A stretch of DNA of 64,000 bases from Dyadobacter sp. UC 10 (lineage in GTDB: Bacteria > Bacteroidota > Bacteroidia > Cytophagales > Spirosomataceae). Each line of letters begins with the position of its first letter. Positions within the stretch are counted from its first letter, which is position 1. Positions 1 through 8,193 of the stretch are shown in pieces. The stretch spans positions 2,512,001 to 2,576,000 of the forward strand of contig NZ_VSRN01000001.1 of assembly GCF_008369915.1 (NCBI RefSeq). Reading direction: 5' to 3'. The notes beneath the pieces were generated by a model. The model was not told the DNA's origin. It did no database searches and saw nothing but the letters and a program-made list of their open reading frames with translations. Position numbers and translations under genes: made by a program.

Positions 1-28
1 ATAACGCCTTTCAGATTAATCCGACCGG

Positions 29-457
29 TTAAGCGATCTCGATTTGGCGGGCAGGCTTTTCTTTGGCTTCCTCCCGCTTAGGCAATGCAATGTTTAGGAT
101 ACCTTCTGAATAGTTTGCCTCAATCTTCTCACCGTCTATTGAATTAGGCAAGGTAAACGTGCGTTGGAAAGAGTTGTACTTGAATTCCCTCCGGGTATAT
201 TTCTCCTCGTTTTCCTCTGTTTTTTGCTCTTTTTGAGCAGAAATCGTCAGCTGATTTTTTTCAAGATTCAATTTGAAATCTGACTTCTGCAAACCAGGAG
301 CCGCTACTTCAATGCGGAAACCTTCTTTACTTTCAACCACATTCACGGCTGGTACACTACCCGAGAATGCCGGGGTATTGAATTCCGGAAAAAGGTCTTT
401 GCTCAGGAAACCATTTAAATAAGAAGGTGTTGCAAAATGTTTTACTAATGTGCTCAT
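29..457 (-). CDS. Small heat-shock protein (Hsp20/alpha-crystallin family)
   Basis: ATP-independent holdase chaperone that should bind unfolding proteins in the cytoplasm. The 142-residue protein has a short N-terminal arm, an alpha-crystallin domain at about residues 35-130, the conserved strand pattern around ANYSEGILNIALPK (about 114-127), and a C-terminal IEI (I-x-I) that docks oligomers in this family. The charged stretch in the middle (about 75-90) is normal for the family. It is the last gene before the window edge and reads alone on the minus strand. The upstream region holds a promoter-like sequence overlapped by a palindrome and a second copy of the same element (548-613), which fits stress control. 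The family call is firm; no specific subfamily name can be given. Confidence 0.95.
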   Translation of the reverse strand: MSTLVKHFATPSYLNGFLSKDLFPEFNTPAFSGSVPAVNVVESKEGFRIEVAAPGLQKSDFKLNLEKNQLTISAQKEQKTEENEEKYTRREFKYNSFQRTFTLPNSIDGEKIEANYSEGILNIALPKREEAKEKPARQIEIA

Positions 458-547
458 TGCTATAAATGTTTTATGTTTTTAGTTTCAGTTTAACCTCTGC
501 GGTTATGAATGGATTATATCAATTCCTGTTCCTCTCTAAAAACACTA

Positions 548-576
548 CAAAATAATATGCCAAAATGGCGCACAAA
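548..576 (-). promoter_or_regulatory. Candidate hsp20 promoter with an operator in its spacer
   Basis: On the minus strand a TTTG (573-576), 17 bases and TTATTTTG (548-555) approach the Bacteroidota promoter TTTG-N17-21-TAnnTTTG, with one mismatch in the -7 box. The spacer contains the palindrome GCCATTTTGGC (559-569). A related copy, GTGCGTCATTTTGTCA, lies exactly 40 bases upstream (598-613). The start codon is about 90 bases downstream. The assignment is inferred from pattern only. Confidence 0.4.
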
Positions 577-631
577 TTCTCCATTGTCCAATTTTAATGA
601 CAAAATGACGCACTTAGCGTGGAAATGAAAC

Positions 632-662
632 TGCTCTGCTGACAGTTTTTGATGTCAGAGCA
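632..662 (-). terminator. Hairpin downstream of rnc
   Basis: TGCTC-TGC-TGACA pairs with TGTCA-GAGCA around an 8-base loop, giving a 10-pair stem with a 3-base bulge. It lies 18 bases beyond the rnc stop. There is no clear T-run after it on the minus strand, so it may be an RNA-stabilising hairpin or a weak terminator of the acpP-fabF-rnc operon. Confidence 0.4.
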
Positions 663-679
663 AACTGCAAATTGTAAGA

Positions 680-1426
680 TTAGCGTAGTTCCAGAAGTGC
701 GCAAGCCTGCTCAGAAGCAGATTGTTCGGCTTTCTTTTTTGTAAAGCCGTTTCCGGTTGCGAAGGGCTCGTCGTTAACGAGTATCTGAGAGATAAATTCG
801 CGGTGATGGCGGGTACCGCGCTCTTCAATAATTTCGAAGCGGATCTCCTTTCCCTCACGCTGAGCCCATTCTATGATGAGACTTTTGAAGTTCGCATTAT
901 TCTGAATAATACTATCCAGATCATAATGCGTAATGAGTTTACTGATGATGAATGTGCGTGTGAAGCGAAAGCCTTTGTCCAGGTAAATAGCACCTACAAA
1001 AGCTTCGAGCGCATCGCCGTACATGGAGGATCTTGGCGACATCCCGCGACGGTTACCATCATATTCGATGAGCCTATCGAGGCCTAGCTTCCGGGAGATC
1101 TGATTAAGCGATTCGCGGTTAACGATCCTTGACCTAATCTCGGTTAAAAAGCCTTCGTCCTTGTAGGGATATTTGGTAAAAAGAAATTCTGCCACGACCA
1201 TCCCAAGCACTGCATCCCCAAGATATTCGAGTCGTTCGTTTGATTCACGAAATCCTTTAATGGCTGTCTCCTTCGAGGCAGATGTATGGCGAAAAGCGAG
1301 TTGGTAGACACCAAGGTTAGAGGGACGGTCGCCTATTACATGTGCAATAGACTCCTTAAATTTTTTATCCTCAGCGCTTCCGGTTCTGAAAAGGGAAAGT
1401 ATCGGTATAAGAATTCGCTTTGCCAA
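680..1426 (-). CDS. rnc: Ribonuclease III
   Basis: Endonuclease that cuts double-stranded RNA in rRNA precursors and other transcripts. The 248-residue protein has the RNase III signature NERLEYLGDAVLG (63-75), the second acidic metal-binding cluster at D138 and E141 (GDALEAFVGAIYLD), and a double-stranded RNA-binding domain at about 180-247 ending in the helix with KKKAEQSASEQA. Length and domain order are typical. It is the last gene of the acpP-fabF-rnc run on the minus strand, 14 bases after fabF, an order common in Bacteroidota. It should be co-transcribed from the promoter upstream of acpP. Confidence 0.97.
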   Translation of the reverse strand: MAKRILIPILSLFRTGSAEDKKFKESIAHVIGDRPSNLGVYQLAFRHTSASKETAIKGFRESNERLEYLGDAVLGMVVAEFLFTKYPYKDEGFLTEIRSRIVNRESLNQISRKLGLDRLIEYDGNRRGMSPRSSMYGDALEAFVGAIYLDKGFRFTRTFIISKLITHYDLDSIIQNNANFKSLIIEWAQREGKEIRFEIIEERGTRHHREFISQILVNDEPFATGNGFTKKKAEQSASEQACALLELR

Positions 1427-1440
1427 TTGTAGAAAGTTTA

Positions 1441-2694
1441 TCAGTCTTCATACCTTTTGAAAATGACTGATGCATTATGACCTCCAAAGCCAAAAGTATT
1501 ACTCAAGGCTATATTCACCTTTCGTTTTTCTGCTTTGTTAAAAGTAAGGTTTAGCCTTGGATTAATTTCCGGATCGTCTGTAAAATGATTGATGGTCGGA
1601 GGTATTATCTGATCTCTCACTGCCATAATGCAGGCAGCCGCTTCGATAGCACCTGCCCCGCCAAGTAAGTGGCCGGTCATTGACTTGGTCGAACTGATGC
1701 TAAGATTGTAAGCGTGTTCTCCAAAAAATTTCTCGATGGCTTTGATTTCCTGCGGATCGCCGATTGGGGTTGACGTACCGTGGGTGTTAATGTAATCAAT
1801 GTCAGAAGCCTGGATCCCGGCATTCTCCACGGCATTCCGCATGACGATGTAAGCACCCAATCCATCGGGGTGAGGTGCTGTAATGTGGTAGGCATCGGAA
1901 GACATTCCCGCACCGATCATTTCAGCATAAATTTTCGCTCCCCTGGCTTTTGCGTGCTCGTATTCTTCCAGGATCAGTGCGGCCCCTCCTTCTCCCAGTA
2001 CAAATCCATCGCGGTCCTTATCATAAGGCCGGGACGCTGTTTCAGGGCTGTCGTTTCTTTCGGAAAGCGCCTTTAATGCATTAAATCCGCCCACACCCGC
2101 AATCGTCACAGCCGCTTCCGAGCCGCCGGAAATGCACACATTCATCATACCCAGTTTGATGTAATTGAATGCGTCTATTAAAGCGTTGGTAGCTGATGCG
2201 CAGGCAGATACGGTGATAAAATTCGGACCTCTGAAGCCGTAGCGGATCGAGAGCACTCCCGATGCGCTGTCCACGATCATTTTAGGAATAAAGAAAGGAT
2301 TGAAGCGGGGCGTTTTTCCATTTTCGGAGAAGTTCATGACTTCTTCCTCAAAGGTTTTCAAACCACCGATTCCGGTGCCCCAAATTACACCGGCTTTGTC
2401 GAGATCAAGCTTATCTACGTCAAAGCCGGCGTCCTTCATGGCTTCGTCTGCCGCAATTACCGCGTATTGTGTAAATGGGTCCATTTTACGCGCTTCCTGT
2501 CGCGGGATGTAATTGTTGATGTCCAATCCCTTGACTTCACAGGCGAAACGGGTCCGAAACTTTTCAGCATCGAACCTTGTAATCGGCGCAGCGCCGCTTA
2601 CCCCCGCAACCAGATTTGTCCAAAAGGTAGAAACATCATTCCCGATGGGCGTCAATGCGCCCATTCCTGTAATCACAACTCGCTTAAAACTCAT
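1441..2694 (-). CDS. fabF: Beta-ketoacyl-ACP synthase II
   Basis: Condenses malonyl-ACP with acyl-ACP in fatty-acid chain elongation (type II synthase, cytoplasm). The 417-residue thiolase-fold protein has the Cys-His-His triad: C165 in TVSACASATN, H305 in NTHGTSTPIGD and H342 in KSMTGHLLGG, with K337 just before it. The C-terminal NTFGFGGHNAS motif is intact. This triad separates it from FabH (Cys-His-Asn). The acyl carrier protein gene lies 44 bases upstream on the same strand, so enzyme and carrier are made together. Nothing is unusual. Confidence 0.97.
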   Translation of the reverse strand: MSFKRVVITGMGALTPIGNDVSTFWTNLVAGVSGAAPITRFDAEKFRTRFACEVKGLDINNYIPRQEARKMDPFTQYAVIAADEAMKDAGFDVDKLDLDKAGVIWGTGIGGLKTFEEEVMNFSENGKTPRFNPFFIPKMIVDSASGVLSIRYGFRGPNFITVSACASATNALIDAFNYIKLGMMNVCISGGSEAAVTIAGVGGFNALKALSERNDSPETASRPYDKDRDGFVLGEGGAALILEEYEHAKARGAKIYAEMIGAGMSSDAYHITAPHPDGLGAYIVMRNAVENAGIQASDIDYINTHGTSTPIGDPQEIKAIEKFFGEHAYNLSISSTKSMTGHLLGGAGAIEAAACIMAVRDQIIPPTINHFTDDPEINPRLNLTFNKAEKRKVNIALSNTFGFGGHNASVIFKRYED

Positions 2695-2738
2695 AAAAAA
2701 GGACAGAAATAGAAGATGATACTGGTATAAAAACCGAA

Positions 2739-2975
2739 TTACTTCACGTTCTCTTCCAGGTATGCAACAGCTTGGCCAACCGTACCAATGTTCTCTGCCT
2801 GATCGTCAGGAATAGATAGATTGAATTCTTTTTCAAATTCCATAATCAATTCAACGGTGTCTAGAGAGTCTGCTCCCAAGTCGTTCTGGAAGTTTGCTTC
2901 CGGTGTAACCTCCGACTCTTCTACGCCGAGTTTCTCGACGATAATTTGCTTAACTCTTTCTGCAATTGCTGACAT
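2739..2975 (-). CDS. acpP: Acyl carrier protein
   Basis: Carries growing acyl chains on a 4'-phosphopantetheine arm for fatty-acid synthesis. The 78-residue acidic protein has the attachment site [10 protein letters not shown] with the modified serine at S37, and the usual helix order. It is the first gene of the acpP-fabF-rnc operon. A well-formed Bacteroidota promoter lies 30-63 bases upstream of the start codon. Confidence 0.98.
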   Translation of the reverse strand: MSAIAERVKQIIVEKLGVEESEVTPEANFQNDLGADSLDTVELIMEFEKEFNLSIPDDQAENIGTVGQAVAYLEENVK

Positions 2976-3005
2976 TTTATAATCACTTTTTGGTTAAAAT
3001 CGCAA

Positions 3006-3038
3006 CAAAGAAAGATATTCTAGTTCACTTTTTCAAAA
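3006..3038 (-). promoter_or_regulatory. Promoter of the acpP-fabF-rnc operon
   Basis: Read on the minus strand: TTTTG (3034-3038), 20 bases, TTTCTTTG (3006-3013). This matches the Bacteroidota promoter TTTG-N-TAnnTTTG in spacing, with one mismatch in the -7 box. Transcription would start near position 3000, leaving a 5' leader of about 25 bases before acpP. Confidence 0.5.
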
Positions 3039-3203
3039 TTTTTTTACTGAGCTGTTTTTATTGTAATGTCTGCTTCCGAAATAAAAAAAACAGTAAATCA
3101 GATACTTATCATGTATACGTTTTTCGAATTCTTTCGATAGCCTGGAGAACATGCCGGATAAGTGTACATTCACCAGATTTTTATAAAAAACAATCATTTA
3201 AAC

Positions 3204-4016
3204 ATGATTTCGATACCAAAATTACAAAATACGGATTCTTCTCAGTTCTTCCTGATGGCAGGTCCCTGCGCGATTGAAGGCCGGGATATGGCGCTAAGGA
3301 TAGCGGAGAAAATCGTCGCTATTACTGACCGGCTCCGGATTCCTTATATTTTTAAAGGTTCTTACCGGAAGGCCAATCGTACCAAAATAGATTCATTTAC
3401 AGGGATCGGCGATGAAAAGGCTTTGAATATCCTCAAAGAGGTCTCGCAAACCTTTGGTATACCTACGGTAACCGACATTCATGAATCACACGAAGCGGCG
3501 ATGGCGGCCGAGTATGTGGATGTTTTGCAGATCCCCGCTTTCCTGTGCAGGCAGACTGAATTGCTGGCAGCCGCCGCAAAAACCGGCAAAGCTGTGAACG
3601 TCAAAAAGGGCCAGTTTTTATCGGGCGCTTCCATGAAATTCGCTGCGGACAAAGTCTACGAGGTCAATCCTCAATGCCAGGTTATTCTAACCGATCGTGG
3701 CAATAGTTTCGGCTATGGCGATTTGGTGGTCGACTACCGTAATCTGCCTGAAATGGCTGCATTTAATGTGCCCGTAGTGATGGATTGCACGCACTCGCTT
3801 CAACAGCCCAACCAAAGCTCAGGAGTTACCGGAGGCAAGCCGAAACTGATCGAAACCATCGCGAAAGCAGCGATCGCAGTTGGTGCGGACGGGCTTTTTA
3901 TTGAAACGCATTTCAACCCTTCCGAAGCCAAATCCGACGGTGCGAATATGCTCCCGCTGGATCAGCTGGAAGGTTTGCTGGAAAGGCTTGTTCGGGTTAG
4001 AGAGGCTATCCTATGA
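3204..4016 (+). CDS. kdsA: 3-deoxy-D-manno-octulosonate 8-phosphate synthase
   Basis: Joins phosphoenolpyruvate and arabinose 5-phosphate to Kdo-8-phosphate, a precursor of the LPS inner core. Start is taken at the ATG at 3204 (MISIPKLQ), giving 270 residues; an in-frame ATG at 3162 would add 14 poorly conserved residues. Motifs seen: MAGPCAIE, FKGSYRKANRTKIDSFTG, DRGNSFGYGDLVVDYRNL and DCTHSLQQPN. The cysteine in AGPCAIE occupies the position of the metal-ligand cysteine of the metal-dependent class; the E. coli-type, metal-independent enzymes have asparagine there. The stop overlaps the start of the next gene (ATGA). Confidence 0.96.
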   Translation: MISIPKLQNTDSSQFFLMAGPCAIEGRDMALRIAEKIVAITDRLRIPYIFKGSYRKANRTKIDSFTGIGDEKALNILKEVSQTFGIPTVTDIHESHEAAMAAEYVDVLQIPAFLCRQTELLAAAAKTGKAVNVKKGQFLSGASMKFAADKVYEVNPQCQVILTDRGNSFGYGDLVVDYRNLPEMAAFNVPVVMDCTHSLQQPNQSSGVTGGKPKLIETIAKAAIAVGADGLFIETHFNPSEAKSDGANMLPLDQLEGLLERLVRVREAIL

Positions 4017-4696
4017 TTTTAAAAATCGCCCGTCACCAGCTATTCGCATTACTGATCTGCTGCAACCTGCTCCCGCAGTCGGTCTATGCGCAGCGCGATT
4101 CGACACTTTGGAAAGTAAGGGCGGGCGACGTAATTCCACCTGTTTCGCTGGCTGTTGCCGGGTTGGTGGTACAGGGAAAAATCAGCCGCAGCCTGCAACG
4201 GGAAGTCCGGTCGCAATATCCTTCATTTCATACCAATGCGGATGATTTTCTTCCGTATGCCCCTGGCGTTGTGAGCCTTACATTGGCCTCAGCCGGAGTC
4301 AAAGGCAAACATTCGCTTGGCGACCAGGTAATCCTCGCATTACTCTCGAACATCGGCGCACAGGTGGTTACTCAGGGTATAAAACGCATTTCAAAATATC
4401 CGCGGCCCAATGGGGAAGACAACCATTCTTTTCCTTCCGGGCACACTACCACAGCTTTTGCAAATGCGGAGATATTGCACCAGGAATATGGTGAAAGAAG
4501 TGTGTTTTACAGTATCGGAGGCTATGGAACTGCCTCAGCAGTAGGCGCTATGCGGATTTTAAATAATAAACACTGGCTGGCAGACGTCTTGATGGGCGCA
4601 GGAATCGGGATCGGCGCTACCAAAGTTTTTTACATCAGCTATCCCTGGCTCAAACAGAAATTTCCCCGAAAGAAAAAAAGAGCAGTTCCGGAATAG
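4013..4696 (+). CDS. PAP2-family phosphatase, exported
   Basis: Probable membrane-side lipid or polyprenyl phosphatase. The 227-residue protein starts with a signal peptide ending near VYAQ (residue 27) and has the three phosphatase motifs: K-x6-RP (KRISKYPRPN), PSGHTT, and a third block with R, H and D (MRILNNKHWLADVLMG). Its ATG overlaps the kdsA stop by four bases, so the two are translationally coupled. That pairing suggests a role in LPS or lipid A phosphate removal, or in recycling undecaprenyl diphosphate, but the substrate cannot be read from the sequence. Residues 60-110 contain hydrophobic segments compatible with membrane association. Confidence 0.85.
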   Translation: MILKIARHQLFALLICCNLLPQSVYAQRDSTLWKVRAGDVIPPVSLAVAGLVVQGKISRSLQREVRSQYPSFHTNADDFLPYAPGVVSLTLASAGVKGKHSLGDQVILALLSNIGAQVVTQGIKRISKYPRPNGEDNHSFPSGHTTTAFANAEILHQEYGERSVFYSIGGYGTASAVGAMRILNNKHWLADVLMGAGIGIGATKVFYISYPWLKQKFPRKKKRAVPE

Positions 4697-4760
4697 CTGC
4701 TGACACAGGGCTGTCATTCGTCTCCATTTTATTTGCATATCACTTAAAACAAACAGCCCT

Positions 4761-5216
4761 ATGCAAGTCAAAACTATTGCTCCGATCCATGTTCTGTATT
4801 ATGAAACGGAAACGACGCTGACCGAAATTTTTCAATATGTAAGGCTGGTTGCGCGCAGGTTGTACCGCGATGCGATCGCTTCTGATCTTGAAATTACCGG
4901 GCCTGTTTACTGGATCTATGAAGGCGCTGACGAAAACCCGGATACTGTTTTTAAATTGACCATTGCATTGCCCGTTAACCCTGCATCGCCCGTTTCCGGC
5001 TCCGAATTCAGGCAAAAATTCCTGGAACCATTTCAATGTATTTCTCAGGAATTACAGGGAGATTGGAACGGATTAGGCAATGTTTACGGCGGAATCTTTG
5101 CGCAATTGGGCGAAGGAAATCACGCTCCTTCCGGCCAGAATCGCGAAATTTATATTAATATGGATTTTCAAAACCCGGCAGGAAATACTACCGAAGTACA
5201 GGTTGGGATTCTGTAA
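4761..5216 (+). CDS. GyrI-like small-molecule-binding protein
   Basis: Stand-alone domain of the GyrI-like/effector-binding type, 151 residues, with no DNA-binding part. The ends of the protein (MQVKTIAPIHVLYYETETTL and NREIYINMDF) and its alternating strand pattern resemble the AraC effector-binding fold. The ligand is unknown. It starts 64 bases after the PAP2 gene and ends 28 bases before the DNA glycosylase gene on the same strand. Stand-alone members of the family in other bacteria bind small molecules or inhibit gyrase; neither role is shown here. The family call is moderate because the sequence is divergent. Confidence 0.6.
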   Translation: MQVKTIAPIHVLYYETETTLTEIFQYVRLVARRLYRDAIASDLEITGPVYWIYEGADENPDTVFKLTIALPVNPASPVSGSEFRQKFLEPFQCISQELQGDWNGLGNVYGGIFAQLGEGNHAPSGQNREIYINMDFQNPAGNTTEVQVGIL

Positions 5217-5244
5217 TTTTAGAAAATCTACAATCAACAAAACA

Positions 5245-5784
5245 ATGTCCTACTGCGACTATATTAACAACAACAGTTCTGAGGCAACTGATTTTCTTTT
5301 AAATAAAGAATACCACGATAACCACTACGGCTACCCAATCGACGACGATGACGAGCTTTTCGGTCGGCTTTTGCTGGAAATAAACCAGGCCGGACTGAGC
5401 TGGACTTTAATGTTGCGGAAACAATCGTTTTTCCGCGATGCTTATGCCAATTTTTCCATTGAAAAAGTAGCAGCTTTTGACGAAAACGACCGGGAGCGGC
5501 TAATGCAGGATCCCGGGATTGTCAGAAACCGGCTGAAAATCAATGCAGCAATTGTGAATGCGCAGAAGATATTGGAATTGAGGAAAGAGTACGGCTCCTT
5601 CAAGGCCTGGATCAATGCCAATCACCCTTTGACAAAACCCGAGTGGATCAAGCTTTTTAAGAAAACATTCAAATTTACCGGTGGCGAGATTGTGAATGAA
5701 TTTTTGATGAGTACCGGCTATTTACCTGGCGCACATTCGCCGGAATGCCCTATTTATCAGAAAATCGAGCGACTGGCAGGCTGA
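5245..5784 (+). CDS. tag: DNA-3-methyladenine glycosylase I
   Basis: Base-excision repair enzyme removing 3-methyladenine from alkylated DNA. The start is set at the ATG at 5245 (MSYCDYIN), giving 179 residues; a longer open frame begins at 5080 but overlaps the previous gene and its extra part is not conserved-looking. The zinc snap of the Tag family is visible: C4 and H24 at the N-terminus (EYHDNHYG) and H164 and C168 at the C-terminus (GAHSPECP). The base-binding pocket residues Y23, E45 and W53 (EINQAGLSWTLML) are in place. It lies 28 bases after the GyrI-like gene. Confidence 0.95.
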   Translation: MSYCDYINNNSSEATDFLLNKEYHDNHYGYPIDDDDELFGRLLLEINQAGLSWTLMLRKQSFFRDAYANFSIEKVAAFDENDRERLMQDPGIVRNRLKINAAIVNAQKILELRKEYGSFKAWINANHPLTKPEWIKLFKKTFKFTGGEIVNEFLMSTGYLPGAHSPECPIYQKIERLAG

Positions 5785-5794
5785 GAATTTGGTT

Positions 5795-6592
5795 TTAATG
5801 CCCTTTTAAATAGGTAAGCAAATGCGCCGGCTGGTCGGTTTGTAATCCCTGAACACCCTTGTCAAGCGCCTCTTTCCACGAAGTCGGACCTTCGCTCGGA
5901 CTTTGTACGTCCAGCCAAACTTCCACGCCATGTTCGTTGGCCACTTTGATCAGTTCGTGATCTTTCACATTGTCGAGGATCTGAACCTGCGTTTTTTTCA
6001 AAAAACCCAATAATTGCTCTGTATTGGCTACATCTTTGGGCAGGCTGGTCATCAACGGAATATGCGGCGCAGCTTCCTTCCATTGCCGGTATTGCCGCTC
6101 GTCGTTCAGATAAACAATGATCTGATTGTCCATTTCGGCAGCTTTGATCTGCTTCCAGGCTTCCTCGATATTGGCTTCCTTGCAATCCAGGTAGATATTG
6201 ATCTTGTCCTTACACAATGCAAGCATTTCACGAAACTCGGGAATGCGGTGTGTTTTTTTGTTTCTGTTAAAAACCTGCAATTTCTTTACCTCCGATAGCG
6301 TCATTTCAGAAATGCGGCCGCTTCCATTCGTAGTGCGGTCGACTTTGTCATCATGGAGCACCACCAGCTTTCCATCTTTCGTAGTCCGGAGATCAACTTC
6401 AACGTAATCCGCGCCGCATTCGATCGCATCCCGGCAGGAAGCCAGCGTGTTTTCCGGAGCTGCGATGTGATTCCCGCGATGGGCGATCACTACCGTTTTG
6501 TTTTTACACTGGGGCAATTTCACCTGCTGCGCGAGCGCATTTAACCCCAAAATCGTGAAAAGAATTACTAATCCTCTGACAATCATAACCAT
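5795..6592 (-). CDS. Glycerophosphodiester phosphodiesterase, exported
   Basis: Hydrolyses glycerophosphodiesters to glycerol 3-phosphate and an alcohol. The catalytic core is clear: VIAHRGNHIAAPENTLASC (general acid-base HRG and ENT), GADYVEVDL with the metal-binding EVD, and LHDDKVDRTTNGSG. The C-terminal VQGLQTDQPAHLL fits the barrel end. Start is chosen at the ATG at 6592 (an ATG at 6586 is also possible), placing a hydrophobic signal segment at the N-terminus that ends near LNALAQ, so the enzyme is likely periplasmic. A longer frame to 6631 would add a cysteine-rich stretch before the signal. It converges with tag, 10 bases apart. A glycerol kinase gene at 13.8 kb may share the glycerol pool, but there is no direct link. 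Confidence 0.92.
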   Translation of the reverse strand: MVMIVRGLVILFTILGLNALAQQVKLPQCKNKTVVIAHRGNHIAAPENTLASCRDAIECGADYVEVDLRTTKDGKLVVLHDDKVDRTTNGSGRISEMTLSEVKKLQVFNRNKKTHRIPEFREMLALCKDKINIYLDCKEANIEEAWKQIKAAEMDNQIIVYLNDERQYRQWKEAAPHIPLMTSLPKDVANTEQLLGFLKKTQVQILDNVKDHELIKVANEHGVEVWLDVQSPSEGPTSWKEALDKGVQGLQTDQPAHLLTYLKGH

Positions 6593-6660
6593 AAAAGATA
6601 AAAGTCTACAAGTACAGCAAGATTCCCGCACTCATAGACTCATCGACTTTAACCTATAAA

Positions 6661-7578
6661 CTATTGTATTTCGAAACTGCTCAGGTTCACAAATTCCTGC
6701 ACCCTCGCATTGATTTCCTCACGCGAAAGATTGACCAAACGCTCCGTACCAAATTTTTCAACACAGAAAGAAGCCATTGCAGAACCGTAAATAACGCCTC
6801 GCTTCATATTTTCGAATGAAATATCATTGGTACTGGCGAGGTAGCCGATAAATCCGCCTGCAAAAACGTCACCTGCACCGGTCGGGTCAAAAACTTCTTC
6901 CAGCGGCAATGCAGGCGCGAAGAAAATGCGGTCTTCCTGGAAAAGTAACGCTCCATGTTCTCCTTTTTTAATGATCAAAGTTTTCGGCCCCATTTCCATG
7001 ATCTTCTTCGCTGCCTTACGCAGTGAATATTCTCCTGAGAGCTGGCGCGCTTCTTCATCATTGATCGTGATCAGGTCGACCAGTTTTAAAACAGCTTTCA
7101 AATCATCCAGCGCGATATTCATCCACAGGTTCATGGTATCGAGCATGATCAGCTTCGGACGCTTTGCCATTCTTTCAATCACGAGTTTCTGCGTAGCCGG
7201 AACCGTATTGCCCAGCATCAGAAACTCGGTACCCTGGTAGGAATCAGGTATAATCGGATCAAAATGCTCCATTACATTCAGCTCGGTAACCAGCGTATCG
7301 CGGGTATTCATATCCTCGTGGTACTTGCCCGACCAGAAGAAGGTTTTTCCGTCCTGAACAATTTCAAGTCCTTCCGTACTAATGCCGTGGTCCTGCAAAA
7401 GCGTGATCATTTCCTTCGGGAAATCGCCGCCTACTACGGCAACCAGATTATTATCCCTTGTGAAATAAGACGCGGATAGTGTGATGTAAGTGGCGGCGCC
7501 TCCGATAATTTTATCTGTTTTTCCAAAAGGCGTTTCGAGCGCGTCGAATGCAACAGATCCTACGGTAAGTAAGCTCAT
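6661..7578 (-). CDS. PfkB-family sugar/nucleoside kinase
   Basis: ATP-dependent kinase of the ribokinase/PfkB fold, 305 residues. The C-terminal signature DPTGAGDVFAGGF (231-243) contains the catalytic base D237. The N-terminal GGAATY (26-31) is the substrate-side glycine motif, and LITINDEEARQLSG (169-182) is the usual NxxE-type block. The N-terminal lid is short and the MNLW (149-152) loop resembles adenosine/sugar kinases of Cytophagales. The substrate cannot be named from sequence. It stands alone on the minus strand, divergent from the DUF5618 gene with about 200 bases between. Confidence 0.85.
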   Translation of the reverse strand: MSLLTVGSVAFDALETPFGKTDKIIGGAATYITLSASYFTRDNNLVAVVGGDFPKEMITLLQDHGISTEGLEIVQDGKTFFWSGKYHEDMNTRDTLVTELNVMEHFDPIIPDSYQGTEFLMLGNTVPATQKLVIERMAKRPKLIMLDTMNLWMNIALDDLKAVLKLVDLITINDEEARQLSGEYSLRKAAKKIMEMGPKTLIIKKGEHGALLFQEDRIFFAPALPLEEVFDPTGAGDVFAGGFIGYLASTNDISFENMKRGVIYGSAMASFCVEKFGTERLVNLSREEINARVQEFVNLSSFEIQ

Positions 7579-7774
7579 AAATAATTACTGTGTTGATTTT
7601 AAGTTAGTTTCAAACTTTGTATTAATTCCAAAAAACGCTGCGAAGATAAGTAAAACGGATGAATAGCATATTTCTGCCCACCTCAATATTAAGTGGCGGC
7701 GAATCTATCATTGGTTATTTGTTATTTTTGCTGACTAAGATTTTATTTCTCCGCTATAAACACATACTTAATAA

Positions 7775-8161
7775 ATGGAATCAATTACAGAAGCAAGAAG
7801 GCACATCGCTAATGCGAAGAATTTTCTCAGCGTCAATGCTAAGAAGCAGGACGGCATTTATCTTGACAGGAAATATGTCAAGATCGCCGGACATACTGCT
7901 TACACCGGTGTTTTGCTAGCCTTGGACGAACTTTTACCAGGCACCAAAAAGAAAACTAGAAAAGGTGTCGAATGGTATCAGAAAGAGCTGAGCGTTCTAG
8001 ATAAGAAAGTGATGTCTAATTTTGCAACCGCCTATGAGCTATTACATTTATCAATGGGATATGACGGTTCCAAAAGTGTAAGAATTGCAAACATTGGCCT
8101 CGAAGAAGCCGAAAAAATCATAGATTGGGTAGAAACGCGTCTTGAGAAAAGGAGTAATTAA
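7775..8161 (+). CDS. DUF5618-family protein
   Basis: Small helical cytoplasmic protein of 128 residues, matching in style the DUF5618 family of Bacteroidota (ITEARRHIANAKNFL and the closing KIIDWVETRLEKR). Lys and Glu are abundant and there is no signal peptide or metal motif. The helix content and HEPN-like layout (an N-terminal helix with regularly spaced charged residues, then GVLLALDEL) suggest a four-helix bundle, but no catalytic residues are recognised. It lies 32 bases upstream of cysS on the same strand. A TATTTTTG at 7723-7730 could be its -7 box, though no good -33 element is in place. Function unknown. Confidence 0.7.
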   Translation: MESITEARRHIANAKNFLSVNAKKQDGIYLDRKYVKIAGHTAYTGVLLALDELLPGTKKKTRKGVEWYQKELSVLDKKVMSNFATAYELLHLSMGYDGSKSVRIANIGLEEAEKIIDWVETRLEKRSN

Positions 8162-8193
8162 TTCAGATAAATTTTTCAGTAAGTACCGGATCA

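Noticed and set aside
722..1087. Plus-strand open frame opposite rnc
   Set aside because: It lies entirely within rnc on the other strand and has no family features; a shadow frame.
5080..5244. Longer start for the tag gene
   Set aside because: It overlaps the GyrI-like gene in another frame, and the zinc ligand C4 falls at the ATG at 5245, as in known Tag proteins.
7659..7919. Plus-strand frame upstream of the DUF5618 gene
   Set aside because: It overlaps the DUF5618 gene in another frame, and the DUF5618 frame has the conserved-looking protein.
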